The notes under the pieces: model-generated
What the model saw: the letters and a program-made list of their open reading frames with translations, nothing else
Databases searched by the model: none
Told to the model about the DNA's origin: nothing
Position numbers and translations under genes: made by a program
NCBI RefSeq assembly: GCF_004151245.1
Contig: NZ_JUIW01000007.1
Span: forward strand, 186,001 to 250,000
DNA: 64,000 nucleotides
Direction of reading: 5' to 3'
DNA from: Flavobacterium beibuense
GTDB taxonomy: Bacteria > Bacteroidota > Bacteroidia > Flavobacteriales > Flavobacteriaceae
Shown: in pieces, positions 8,035 to 19,466 of the stretch
Numbering within the stretch: the first letter of the stretch is position 1
Layout of the letters: each line of letters opens with the position of its first letter

Positions 8035-9056
8035 TATAGTTCTATCCTTGCTTTAGACACCACAGAGGCATCGTTAAACTCGTGTTTTAAAAACTTATGG
8101 TAACCCACAATGCCTATCATAGCAGCATTATCGGTAGTATATTCAAATTTAGGAATAAAGGTTTTCCATCCGTATTTCTTTTCGGCTTCCTTAAGTGTTT
8201 TACGAATGCCGCTGTTTGCCGAAACCCCACCGCCAATGGCTATCTGTTTAATTCCGGTTTCCTTTACGGCAAGTTTTATCTTATCCATAAGGATATTGAT
8301 AATGGTATACTGGATGGAAGCACATATATCGTGTAGGTTTTCCGCAACAAAGTTGGGGTTTTCCTCAGTTTTCTTTTGTATAAAATAAAGTATCTGGGTT
8401 TTTAGTCCGCTAAAACTAAAATTTAGTCCGGGCACTTTAGGCTTGGTAAAAGGAAAAGCCTTAGGGTTTCCTTCCTGTGCATATTTATCAATTAAAGGCC
8501 CGCCGGGATAAGGCAGTCCTAATATTTTAGCACTTTTGTCAAAAGCTTCACCTACAGCATCATCGGTAGTTTCGCCTATAACCTCCATGGTAAAATAGTC
8601 GGTTACCTTTACAATTTGGGTATGCCCGCCGCTAATGGTCATTGCCAGAAACGGAAACTCAGGCATATCAAAACCTTCTTCCTCAATAAAATGTGCCAGT
8701 ATGTGTGCCTGCATGTGGTTTACGGCGATAAGCGGAACATCAAGCGCCATAGCCATAGACTTGGCAAATGAACTCCCCACAAGTAATGATCCCATTAATC
8801 CGGGACCCTGTGTAAAGGCAACAGCACTAAGCTCTTCACGATTAACTCCGGCTTTTTTAAGTGCCACATCTATAACGGGTACAATATTTTGCTGATGCGC
8901 CCTTGAGGCAAGCTCCGGTACAACACCTCCATACTCTTCATGAACGGCCTGTCTGGCCACAATATTAGACAATACTTTGTTATTTTTTAATATAGCGGCG
9001 GCAGTGTCGTCACACGAACTTTCTATGGCAAGGATATATGTGGGTTTTTCCTGCAT
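8034..9056 (-). CDS. tsaD: tRNA N6-adenosine threonylcarbamoyltransferase TsaD
   Basis: 340 aa, full length. ASKHA-fold enzyme that transfers threonylcarbamoyl to A37 of ANN-decoding tRNAs together with TsaB and TsaE, which are not in this window. Signatures: ESSCDDTAAA near the N-terminus, metal-binding NHMQAHILAH, MTISGGHTQIV, GEAFDKSAKILGLPYPGG, GGGVSANSGIR and TDNAAMIG. First gene of the tsaD-rsmE unit, divergent from tamB; this neighbourhood is common in Bacteroidota. A CAATTTTG box on the minus strand near 9088-9081 is a one-mismatch -7 candidate. Confidence 0.97.
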   Translation of the reverse strand: MQEKPTYILAIESSCDDTAAAILKNNKVLSNIVARQAVHEEYGGVVPELASRAHQQNIVPVIDVALKKAGVNREELSAVAFTQGPGLMGSLLVGSSFAKSMAMALDVPLIAVNHMQAHILAHFIEEEGFDMPEFPFLAMTISGGHTQIVKVTDYFTMEVIGETTDDAVGEAFDKSAKILGLPYPGGPLIDKYAQEGNPKAFPFTKPKVPGLNFSFSGLKTQILYFIQKKTEENPNFVAENLHDICASIQYTIINILMDKIKLAVKETGIKQIAIGGGVSANSGIRKTLKEAEKKYGWKTFIPKFEYTTDNAAMIGIVGYHKFLKHEFNDASVVSKARIEL

Positions 9057-9122
9057 AATTTAGGCACGGATTTTGAGTTACAAAATTGGGTTAAAGCAAT
9101 TTTAACACTACACAAATTTTCC

Positions 9123-9130
9123 TACTTTTG
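9123..9130 (+). promoter_or_regulatory. -7 box upstream of tamB
   Basis: TACTTTTG is an exact TAnnTTTG match; no TTG lies 17-23 bp upstream. Transcription would begin near 9137, which bounds where the tamB reading frame can start. Confidence 0.5.
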
Positions 9131-9163
9131 TGAGATAATTGCTGATCCCCTTCCAAACGCAAA

Positions 9164-12100
9164 ATTAAAACAAATAGCAGTATCAAAAAATTTAAAAAAA
9201 TACTTATTCGTACTCTGATAGGAATTATCCTGTTTTTGCTGCTGCTAGCCATTGCACTATCACTTCCTTTTGTGCAAACCAAAATAGGTAAAATAGCAAC
9301 AGATAAGCTTAATGAACAGTTTGGTACACATATAAGTATCGATAAGGTTGCGGTTACTGTTTTTGGTAGTGTAAAGCTTAAAGGGGTACTTATTTTAGAT
9401 CATCATAATGATACCCTGGCTTATGCCACAAGGTTGCAAACCAATTTGCTTAGCTTTAGAAATATTGCCGACAGCCGACTGGAGTTTGGTAAAATAAAGG
9501 CCGATAACCTTAACGTACACATGAAAACCTACAAGGGGGAAGACAGTTCCAGTCTTGATGTTTTTGTAAAAGCTTTTGATAACGGTAAGCCGGGATCAGG
9601 TAAGTTCAGGATGCTGGCAAGCAATATTACTGTTGTAGACGGCAGGTTCAGGCTTACAAACGAAAATACCACTACACCTAAGGCACTTGACTTTAAAAAG
9701 CTAAACGGAAGCCTTAATGACTTCTTTATTAAGGGAAGCGACATTAGCGCAGATATAAAGAAACTTTCATTTTTAGATCACAGGGGGCTTACAGTTAAAA
9801 ACCTGAAAGGCGGATTCTCTTATTCTAAAACCGACATTAAGTTGGAAAACATGGAACTGGTAACGGCAGAGTCGGCCTTAAAGGGAAGCGTAGTGCTTAC
9901 CTACACCAGGGAGAAGATGAGGGATTTCCTAAATCAGGTAGCATTTGATTTTAAGGTAGAAAGGGCTTATGTATCTTCAAACGAGCTTAATTATTTTTAT
10001 GATGAGTTTGGTGAGAACCAAAAGTTCTATCTGTCTACAACCTTAAAAGGGCCGCTTAATAACTTTGTATTATACGACCTTAAATTGCTTGATGCCCAGC
10101 AATCGGAAATTATAGGTAATGTAAACTTCAGGAACCTTTTTGATAAAACAGGGCCCGGCTTTTACATGAATGGTGATTTTGACAGGATTACTTCAAACTA
10201 CCTTCACCTTAGGGATATAATGCCAAGAATACTGGGTAAGAGTTTACCTCCGGTACTGGAAAATCTTGGGATGGTAAACCTTAACGGTAATGTTGTACTT
10301 ACCAGAACCGACCTTACAACTAACATTAGTATGATTTCGGAACTTGGTGCGGCACAAACCAATCTTGCCATTAAAGACTTTAATAAACCTGATATTGCTT
10401 CGTATACCGGTGTTATAGATCTTGATAAACTGAATCTTGGTAAACTGTTTAACCAAAACGGACTGCAAAGCACAACCGCTCACCTTGAAGTAGAGGGTAG
10501 GGGCTTTAATAAACAATCGCTTAATACCATTGTAAAGGGGGATATTGCCCAAATGGTATTTAACGGTTACAATTACAAAAAGATAGATATAGACGGCCGT
10601 ATGAAGTGGCCTTACTTTAAAGGTATTGTAAACAGTAACGATCCTAATCTTCTTATGTCTTTTAACGGTTTGGTAGACATGAGTAAGAAGGAGAAAGAGT
10701 ATGATTTTCATGCTGTTGTTGATTATGCCGACCTTGCTGTACTTAACATAATAAAAAATGATACTCTTTCCATATTTAAAGGAGACTTTACCTTTAAGGC
10801 TACCGGAAATGATTTAGACGACCTTGCCGGTAATCTTGATGTTACTCAGTTGTCATATCAAAACAGCAGGGGTGACTATTATTTTGAAGACTTTAGGGTA
10901 GAATCTTTATTTGACGAACAGGGTGTAAGGACTGTAAGTATTAATTCGCCCGATATTATAGAAGGAAGGATAAGAGGTAAGTTCTACACTAAAGAAATTC
11001 CTGATCTGGTAGAGAATGCTCTTGGTAGTTTATATGCGAACTATTCGCCTAACAAGATTAAACCGGGACAGTTTATAACCTTTAACTTTAATATTTATAA
11101 TAAGGTTATAGGGATATTCCTTCCCGATGTTACTATAAACAAGGATACCCACATACGAGGCAGGATAAATGGTGATGAAGGAATTTTTAAGCTGGATTTT
11201 GATTCACCTAATATTATTGCTTATAAAAATGAGTTTAATAACATCAACCTTGAGGTAGATAATAAAAACCCACTTTATAATGCCTATATTAAAGTAGACA
11301 GTATGAGGGTTAAGAAGTATAAGGTGTCTGACTTTAATCTTATCAACGTAACCCAAAACGATACACTGTATGTAAGAACAGAGTTTAAGGGCGGGAATAA
11401 GGAGCAGGACTTCTTTAACCTTAACTTATATCACACTATAGATGAGCAAAACCGTTCGGTAGTGGGATTAAAGAAATCGGAGGTTAATTTTAAGGAATAC
11501 CTGTGGTTCCTTAACGAAGATGACACACGTGACAATAAGATCGTATTCAATAAAAAGCTTACTGATTTTACTATAGATAAGATAGCACTATCTCATAAAG
11601 ATCAACGCGTTGAGCTAAACGGTGTTTTAAAGGACTCTACTTATAAAGATATAAATCTAAGCTTTAAGGATGTAGACCTTCATAAGGTTACACCTAGTCT
11701 TGATAGTCTTGATTTTGGCGGAAGGCTTAACGGAAAAGTAAGCCTTAAGCAACAAAGACAGGTATATGAACCTTCTGCCGATATACTTGTAGACAGCCTT
11801 TCTTTAAATAATCACAGGCTGGGAGATCTTAGCCTTGAGGTTACAGGTGATGAAGATTTGAGAAGCTTTAAAGTAAACACCTCTATTGTTAAAGATTATA
11901 AAGAGACTTTCTTTACCATTGGTACGTTGCAGGTAGTAGACAGGCAAACCTATATGGATCTTGATGCTGTATTCTCAGGCTTTGAGCTCAGTCCTTTAGA
12001 AACATTCTTAAAATCGATTTTTCCTGAAATACGCGGACTGGCATCGGGTAGGGCAACTGTTATAGGGCCTGCCAGAGCACCTAAGATTGATGGTAGGTTG

Positions 12101-13687
12101 TATGTTAGGGATGGAGGAGTAAAAATAGGATATCTTAATACCGACTATAATTTTGAACAGGATGCTACTATTGATATAACCGAAGAGAAACTAATCTTCA
12201 GGGATATGGTACTTACTGATACTAAGTACAAAACAAACGGTATGCTAAGTGGTCATATAGATCATCATTATTTTAAAGACTGGAGGCTCTCTTTAGCAAT
12301 AGAATCCCAGAACATGTTGGTTCTCGATACAGAGGAAACTGATGAATCACTGTTTTATGGTACGGCATTTATTGGCGGCAGGGCGTCAATAAGTGGTCCT
12401 ACATCTGCCTTACTGATTACTGCTAATGCAACCTCTAAAAAAGGTACTGTAATTAAAATTCCTATAAGCAATGCGGCAACTGCCGAGGGCAACAATTCTT
12501 ATATACATTATATAAGTCCGGAAGAGAAGGCAAATCTTGCGGCAACAGGAATTTTGCCTAAAACATTTAATGGTATTGAAATGGAGTTTGATTTTGATGT
12601 TACTCCAGATGCTACGATTGATATTATTATAGATAAAGATACCGGTCATAGTTTATCGGCACAGGGGTATGGTACATTATTACTTAATATAAATACCCTT
12701 GGTAAGTTTAATATGAACGGGGATTTCTCATTAACAAAAGGGGTTTATAACTTTAAATACGGAGGTCTCTTAGACAAGAAGTTTACTGCTAAACCGGGAG
12801 GAACAATTGTTTGGGACGGTGACCCTACAAGGGCACGTATTAATATAGAAGCTATTTATAAAACCTATGCAAACCCTTCGGTACTGTTAGAAAATCCTGC
12901 GTTTAACAGGAACATTCAGGTTGAGGTGGTAACATTGCTTACCGGTAATATAATGAGCTTTGAGCCGGAGTTTAATATTAACTTCCCAACCGTAAGTTCG
13001 GTAATGAAAGCTGATTTGGATTACAGGCTTAGCGATCCTAACAACAGGAAGAATCAGGCATTGGGATTATTGGCAACAGGTAGCTTTATAAGCCCTACCA
13101 GTGTAAACACTTACGGAGCCTTTTTTGAAAGGGCAAGTAGTGTTGTAAATAGTTGGCTTTCTGACGATGATGGTAAGCTTAATATAGGTTTAAACTATGT
13201 AAATGGTGTCAGGGATCCTTATGCAGAAACTAACTCCAGTATCGGTTTAACACTTAATACCGAAATAAACGACAGGATTACCGTAAACGGACAGTTAGGG
13301 GTACCTGTAGGAGGGGTTAACGAATCGGTTATTGCAGGTAATGTGGAAATGCAGCTTCGTTTAAATGACGATGGTAGCCTTAAGGCACGGGTGTTTAACA
13401 GGGAAAACGACATTAATTTCCTGGGTGAGGGTATAGGTTACACACAAGGTGTGGGTTTAACCTACTCGGTAGGATTCAATACCTTGAGAGAACTTTATAA
13501 TAAGGTGTTTTCTGCTAAAGCAGAAAAAGACAAAAACAAGAACAGTACGAATGATATACCCGATTCAGACTTCTCTGAAGAATATATAAAGTTTATGGAA
13601 GATAAGAATAAGAAAAAAACGAATGATGAGGATGAGGAGCCTGATAAGGTTCCTGACCCATATGATATGCAAGATTCTACACCATAA
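9164..13687 (+). CDS. tamB: Translocation/assembly module TamB-type protein
   Basis: About 1,500 aa, one N-terminal membrane helix, then a very long beta-rich domain ending in the DUF490/TamB C-terminal region (GGTIVWDGDPTRARINIEA, DLDYRLSDPNNRKNQALGLLATGSF). TamB-like proteins bridge inner and outer membranes for outer-membrane protein insertion or lipid transport. The tail is acidic and lysine-rich. Start problem: the frame is open from 9146 but has no ATG, GTG or TTG before TTG 9236, which would cut the helix (ILIRTLIGIILFLLLLAIAL). An ATT at 9164 keeps the helix and fits the -7 box at 9123; I use it as a provisional limit. Confidence 0.85.
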   Translation: MKTNSSIKKFKKILIRTLIGIILFLLLLAIALSLPFVQTKIGKIATDKLNEQFGTHISIDKVAVTVFGSVKLKGVLILDHHNDTLAYATRLQTNLLSFRNIADSRLEFGKIKADNLNVHMKTYKGEDSSSLDVFVKAFDNGKPGSGKFRMLASNITVVDGRFRLTNENTTTPKALDFKKLNGSLNDFFIKGSDISADIKKLSFLDHRGLTVKNLKGGFSYSKTDIKLENMELVTAESALKGSVVLTYTREKMRDFLNQVAFDFKVERAYVSSNELNYFYDEFGENQKFYLSTTLKGPLNNFVLYDLKLLDAQQSEIIGNVNFRNLFDKTGPGFYMNGDFDRITSNYLHLRDIMPRILGKSLPPVLENLGMVNLNGNVVLTRTDLTTNISMISELGAAQTNLAIKDFNKPDIASYTGVIDLDKLNLGKLFNQNGLQSTTAHLEVEGRGFNKQSLNTIVKGDIAQMVFNGYNYKKIDIDGRMKWPYFKGIVNSNDPNLLMSFNGLVDMSKKEKEYDFHAVVDYADLAVLNIIKNDTLSIFKGDFTFKATGNDLDDLAGNLDVTQLSYQNSRGDYYFEDFRVESLFDEQGVRTVSINSPDIIEGRIRGKFYTKEIPDLVENALGSLYANYSPNKIKPGQFITFNFNIYNKVIGIFLPDVTINKDTHIRGRINGDEGIFKLDFDSPNIIAYKNEFNNINLEVDNKNPLYNAYIKVDSMRVKKYKVSDFNLINVTQNDTLYVRTEFKGGNKEQDFFNLNLYHTIDEQNRSVVGLKKSEVNFKEYLWFLNEDDTRDNKIVFNKKLTDFTIDKIALSHKDQRVELNGVLKDSTYKDINLSFKDVDLHKVTPSLDSLDFGGRLNGKVSLKQQRQVYEPSADILVDSLSLNNHRLGDLSLEVTGDEDLRSFKVNTSIVKDYKETFFTIGTLQVVDRQTYMDLDAVFSGFELSPLETFLKSIFPEIRGLASGRATVIGPARAPKIDGRLYVRDGGVKIGYLNTDYNFEQDATIDITEEKLIFRDMVLTDTKYKTNGMLSGHIDHHYFKDWRLSLAIESQNMLVLDTEETDESLFYGTAFIGGRASISGPTSALLITANATSKKGTVIKIPISNAATAEGNNSYIHYISPEEKANLAATGILPKTFNGIEMEFDFDVTPDATIDIIIDKDTGHSLSAQGYGTLLLNINTLGKFNMNGDFSLTKGVYNFKYGGLLDKKFTAKPGGTIVWDGDPTRARINIEAIYKTYANPSVLLENPAFNRNIQVEVVTLLTGNIMSFEPEFNINFPTVSSVMKADLDYRLSDPNNRKNQALGLLATGSFISPTSVNTYGAFFERASSVVNSWLSDDDGKLNIGLNYVNGVRDPYAETNSSIGLTLNTEINDRITVNGQLGVPVGGVNESVIAGNVEMQLRLNDDGSLKARVFNRENDINFLGEGIGYTQGVGLTYSVGFNTLRELYNKVFSAKAEKDKNKNSTNDIPDSDFSEEYIKFMEDKNKKKTNDEDEEPDKVPDPYDMQDSTP

Positions 13688-13701
13688 ATTTCATTATTCA
13701 T

Positions 13702-13738
13702 AAAAAGCGGGTGATTTTTAAAAATTATCCGCTTTTTT
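13702..13738 (+). terminator. Terminator after tamB
   Basis: AAAAAGCGG pairs with CCGCTTTTT around an A/T-rich inner stem and is followed by a T-run. It lies 15 bp after the stop codon. Confidence 0.85.
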
Positions 13739-13871
13739 ATTTTTCGTAAATCAAAAACTGAGAAAAACTTATTAACGAAAACGTTTGAAATGTTGCGTAA
13801 TTAATAATATAATGCATATTATAGTAAAATAATGATATAAAATTATTAGTTTTACAATTAAATACTAAAAA

Positions 13872-15907
<2,036 letters not shown>

Positions 15908-15921
15908 TTTTCAATAACTTA

Positions 15922-15956
15922 TCCCGTCTTTTCTAGATAAAAAGACGGGATTTTTT
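15922..15956 (+). terminator. Terminator after gap
   Basis: TCCCGTCTTTT pairs perfectly with AAAAGACGGGA around a 7-nt loop, followed by TTTTTT. Confidence 0.9.
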
Positions 15957-16055
15957 ATTTTTGTAACCTCAAGACTTAACTCTTTTATAACACAAAGTAC
16001 TTCTAAGTACATATAACTAAACTCAAACTTAACTCAAAAACGTACTTAATTTAAA

Positions 16056-16907
16056 ATGAAATTATTAGTAGACAGCGGTGCTACAAAAGCCGACTGGATT
16101 GCTCTTGATGATAATGGCAACCGGCTTTTTACCACACAAACTTTAGGGCTAAGCCCCGAAGTTATTAATAAGGAGGAAGCTATTGAAAGGCTTAACGACC
16201 GCTTTGATATTTACAATAACCGTAAGGATGTTTCCCATCTTTATTTTTATGGTGCAGGTTGTGGTACAGACAGGATGAAGAAATTCATGAAAGATATATT
16301 TGTAGAGTTTTTCCCTAATGCCGAAGTAGTTTCTGTACAGGAAGACACTTATGCAGCTGCTTATGCTACAAACCCTACAAAAGATAAATCTATTATCTGT
16401 ATATTGGGTACAGGCTCAAACTGCAGTTATTTTGACGGTGAAGAGCTTCAGCAAAAAGTACAGTCTCTGGGCTATATTGCTATGGACGATTGCAGTGGTA
16501 ACCGTTTTGGTCGCGAACTGGTACGTGCTTATTATTTCAATAAAATGCCTCAGGATCTGGCTAAACAATTTGAAAGTGAATACAATTTAGATCCTGATGT
16601 AATTAAACATAACCTTTACAAAGAGCCAAACCCAAATGCATATCTGGCTACGTTTGCTAAGTTTTTAATTCAACATAAAGATGATAGTTTCATAAAAGAA
16701 ATTATTGTTGATGCAATGCAAACTTTTGTAGATTGCTATATTAAACAATATGAGAATGCACACGAAGTGCCTGTGCATTTTGTAGGTTCTATTGCTTTTT
16801 ACCTGAAATCAGAACTTGCAGAGGTTTTATCTAAAAACGGATTAAAACTGGGTAATGTATTAAGAAGGCCTATAGATGGCTTAATAGAATACCACAAGTT
16901 AAACTAA
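16056..16907 (+). CDS. BadF/BadG/BcrA/BcrD-type ATPase, N-acetylglucosamine kinase-like
   Basis: 283 aa ASKHA-fold kinase. Phosphate 1 motif LLVDSGATKADW (3-14), phosphate 2 motif CILGTGSNCSYFDG, and a conserved GSIAF near the C-terminus. Related proteins phosphorylate N-acetylglucosamine, so cell-wall sugar recycling is plausible, but the true substrate is not evident. It lies 10 bp ahead of mgsA in the same direction. The upstream 148 bp hold the gap terminator and an A/T-rich stretch with the direct repeat AAGTAC/AAGTAC. Confidence 0.85.
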   Translation: MKLLVDSGATKADWIALDDNGNRLFTTQTLGLSPEVINKEEAIERLNDRFDIYNNRKDVSHLYFYGAGCGTDRMKKFMKDIFVEFFPNAEVVSVQEDTYAAAYATNPTKDKSIICILGTGSNCSYFDGEELQQKVQSLGYIAMDDCSGNRFGRELVRAYYFNKMPQDLAKQFESEYNLDPDVIKHNLYKEPNPNAYLATFAKFLIQHKDDSFIKEIIVDAMQTFVDCYIKQYENAHEVPVHFVGSIAFYLKSELAEVLSKNGLKLGNVLRRPIDGLIEYHKLN

Positions 16908-16917
16908 TATACTTTAT

Positions 16918-17292
16918 ATGGAAATTGCTATTATTGCCCACGATGGTATGAAAGCCGAAATGGTACAGTTTTTAAATAAGAATAAAGAGCTTTTAGCTAA
17001 AGAGCACATAAAGCTTATTGCAACTGGTACTACGGGCAGTAAGGCAGAAAAAGCCGGATTTAAAGTAAACAAAATGCTTTCGGGCCCATTAGGCGGCGAC
17101 GCTCAGATTGCCGCCAGGGTAGCCGAAGGGAAAACACAAATGGTTTTCTTTTTTAAAGATCCGCTGGCGAGCCATGCTCACGAGGCAGATATAAATATGC
17201 TTATACGTGTGTGTGATGTGCACAATGTGCCGCTTGCTACAAACCCTGCCACGGCAGAGCTGCTTTTGCAGGCTATTTCACAGCAACCATAG
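16918..17292 (+). CDS. mgsA: Methylglyoxal synthase
   Basis: 124 aa, shorter than the 152-aa E. coli enzyme but complete for the core. Phosphate-binding and active-site motifs: AHDGMKAEM, ATGTTG, LSGPLGGDAQIAARVAEG (catalytic Asp) and FKDPLASHAHEADI (His). It converts dihydroxyacetone phosphate to methylglyoxal and phosphate, relieving sugar-phosphate build-up; this fits the nearby pfkA-gap genes. Its last 20 bp overlap the convergent ridA gene. Confidence 0.95.
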   Translation: MEIAIIAHDGMKAEMVQFLNKNKELLAKEHIKLIATGTTGSKAEKAGFKVNKMLSGPLGGDAQIAARVAEGKTQMVFFFKDPLASHAHEADINMLIRVCDVHNVPLATNPATAELLLQAISQQP

Positions 17293-17653
17293 AGATTTCC
17301 ACATTAACGTTTTTTGGCAGACATGCCACCTGAACCGTTTCTCTTGCAGGAGCGGTTTTTTCGTCAAAATAGGCAGCATATACTCCGTTTATTTTGGCAA
17401 AATCATTCATATCGCTGATAAAGATAGTAGACTTGATAACATCGCCAAAAGTCATTTCAGCCGCTTCAAGAACCGCTTTCATGTTTTCCATTACCTGCTT
17501 CGTTTCTGTTTCAATATCGTCTAATACAAGCTCTCCTGTTGCAGGATTGATAGCTATTTGTCCCGAAGTATAAAGTGTGTTGCCACTAAGTACTGCCTGG
17601 CTGTATGGCCCAATAGGGGCAGGTGCTTTTTCTGTAAAGATTATTTTTTTCAT
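17273..17653 (-). CDS. ridA: RidA family reactive intermediate/imine deaminase
   Basis: 126 aa YjgF/YER057c/UK114 protein. Motifs: APAPIGPYSQAV near the N-terminus, VLEAAEMTFGDVIKSTIFISDMNDF, and APARETVQVACLPKNVNVEI with the substrate-binding Arg. RidA hydrolyses reactive 2-aminoacrylate-type enamines/imines from PLP enzymes. It is the last gene of a leftward run beginning with lptD. The 3' end overlaps mgsA by 20 bp. Confidence 0.95.
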   Translation of the reverse strand: MKKIIFTEKAPAPIGPYSQAVLSGNTLYTSGQIAINPATGELVLDDIETETKQVMENMKAVLEAAEMTFGDVIKSTIFISDMNDFAKINGVYAAYFDEKTAPARETVQVACLPKNVNVEISMVAVK

Positions 17654-17663
17654 GATATAAGAA

Positions 17664-18572
17664 TTAACGTATTTTAATTTTCAGTTTTTTAATGTCTTTG
17701 GCAAATTTAAGCCATGTCTTCTCATTTATGGAAGTGGCATAATAACTTTTGACTTTATAATCGGTTAAAATAATTTTTAAGGAGTTGGGTTTTCCTCTTT
17801 GAGATCCTCCGTGTCTTAATACAATTTCCCTGATATCTTTTGTACTGTAAGCAGTTTTTTTCCAAAACAGAATATGGTTTTTGATAACTATATAATCATC
17901 ATTCATTTCAAAATAATAATTGAAATATATAAGTATTACTGTGTGACAGGATAAAAATATAAATAATATCAAATCGCTCCAGCTTAAAGATTTAACGATT
18001 ATAACTTTAAACATTACTGCAATTATCATTAGGGAGGAGATATTCCTCAGGCTAAAGAAAGGATTTCCTTTGTAAGAATCAAAAGCCAAGTCCTGATTGT
18101 TTATTTCTCCGCTTTTTTCCTCAACCGTATATATGATTTTGTTGTTTAATTTGTAATCTAAAAAAACTTTTAAATCTGCTGCGTTAGAATAAAAATCATC
18201 ATAAATGCAGACAGCTCTGTTGTTCTTAAAAACAATTTTAGCTCCTTCTAAATAATCTCTAAACAAAGGATGAAAGTGCTTATCGGCAAACTTTATACTT
18301 TTTATATAAGACAGTTTATAAGAAGCTTTATTTATATAGATATCAGATTCGGTAATTTTTATAGTAGGGCAGGTTTTAAATATTTTATACACTAAAAACA
18401 AAGCTAAAGAAACAACAAGTATTGCTAAAAAAAGGAAAGTAATATTGTTTGCCTCTTTTCTTTTTAAATATGTGTCTAATAGAAATGAAGCAAACAGCAA
18501 TATCACAGCCATTACTATAAATAAAGCAAAATAAAATTTTAAAGGATGTCTATTAGAACGTATTTTATCCAT
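17664..18572 (-). CDS. Membrane protein with two TM-pair/PH-like units (paralogue of the next gene)
   Basis: 302 aa of unknown function. It is built as two similar halves, each a pair of membrane helices (about 14-30 and 43-60; 180-197 and 200-220) followed by a beta-rich segment like a bacterial PH domain: ITESDIYINKASYKLSYIKS in half one and DDYIVIKNHILFWKK in half two. Sequence and layout match the neighbour at 18574-19461 (both contain IYDD-[FM]-YSN-[AT]-A-[DE]-LK and VKNHILF). One base separates the two genes, so this is a tandem duplication. It sits between lptD and ridA. Confidence 0.75.
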   Translation of the reverse strand: MDKIRSNRHPLKFYFALFIVMAVILLFASFLLDTYLKRKEANNITFLFLAILVVSLALFLVYKIFKTCPTIKITESDIYINKASYKLSYIKSIKFADKHFHPLFRDYLEGAKIVFKNNRAVCIYDDFYSNAADLKVFLDYKLNNKIIYTVEEKSGEINNQDLAFDSYKGNPFFSLRNISSLMIIAVMFKVIIVKSLSWSDLILFIFLSCHTVILIYFNYYFEMNDDYIVIKNHILFWKKTAYSTKDIREIVLRHGGSQRGKPNSLKIILTDYKVKSYYATSINEKTWLKFAKDIKKLKIKIR

Positions 18573-18573
18573 T

Positions 18574-19461
18574 CTAATCTTCTACATTGATGTTTAGGTC
18601 TTCTACAGTCTCTTTAAGCGAAGCCCACGTGCTGTCATATAAACCTGCGGCAAAGTATTTTTTGCTGTTGTAATCTTTAGTAACAATTTGTAAAGCTTCC
18701 GGAAAACCATAAGTATGTTCAAATGAAATTTTACTTATCTCATCTAAATTGTAGGTTCTTTTACGAGTAAATAAAATATGATTTTTTACAATCAGTCTAT
18801 TATTACTAATCTCAAAATAATAAAATAAGGGTATATGTAATGCCACTACGAGCACAGAAAATAGTATATAAGATACAATATTAAAAAGAGGGTTAGCCTG
18901 TATTAAACCGATTAAAAGCATTACTAATAAAAGGCAGAGAAAACCACCTCTAACGCTAAAAATAAAAAAGTTTTTAAAGCTAACACTACCTATGTTATAG
19001 TTAGTATTTATGATTTTCTCTTTTACTGGTTCTATGTTATTAGGATTAGTTACAGAAAGCAGGAATTTTTTAAGCTCAGCAGTATTACTATACATATCAT
19101 CGTAGATATACTTTACTGTATTGTCTTTAAAATAAATAGCTGCGCCTTCGGTACCACCATGTTTACCTGAAAGTTTCAGCTTTTCTATATCTGTGATAAA
19201 GTATGTTTTTGAGTTAAAACTTATGGTTTGCCTTGTAATCTTTATTGTATAGGCAGTTTGCGCATATTTAAACGCAAGCCAAAGAGAGAAAAAAAGAAAT
19301 AAGAAACCTAAAATAGGCATTATATGAATATTAAGCTGTTTGCTTTTATCTTCGAGATAGATAATCATAATGAAAGTGAATATCAATAACGAAAAAATGA
19401 GCAGGTAGCTTAAGTGCCCGTAATATTTTAAAAAGCTTTTTTTGGAAACAACCTTTTCCAT
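18574..19461 (-). CDS. Membrane protein with two TM-pair/PH-like units (tandem paralogue)
   Basis: 295 aa from the ATG at 19461, six bases after the lptD stop; a longer frame reaches into lptD but its extra 16 residues have no support. Architecture: helices near 11-32 and 41-60, PH-like segment (ITRQTISFNSKTYFITDIEK), helices near 150-195, second PH-like segment (NNRLIVKNHILFTRKRTYNL). It is paralogous to the next gene downstream. Function unknown; a membrane-envelope role is suggested only by its place behind lptD. Confidence 0.75.
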   Translation of the reverse strand: MEKVVSKKSFLKYYGHLSYLLIFSLLIFTFIMIIYLEDKSKQLNIHIMPILGFLFLFFSLWLAFKYAQTAYTIKITRQTISFNSKTYFITDIEKLKLSGKHGGTEGAAIYFKDNTVKYIYDDMYSNTAELKKFLLSVTNPNNIEPVKEKIINTNYNIGSVSFKNFFIFSVRGGFLCLLLVMLLIGLIQANPLFNIVSYILFSVLVVALHIPLFYYFEISNNRLIVKNHILFTRKRTYNLDEISKISFEHTYGFPEALQIVTKDYNSKKYFAAGLYDSTWASLKETVEDLNINVED

Positions 19462-19466
19462 TGTGA

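Noticed and set aside
15956..15963. TATTTTTG as promoter of the sugar kinase gene
   Set aside because: It is formed by the T-tail of the gap terminator, has no -33 TTG and is 90 bp upstream.
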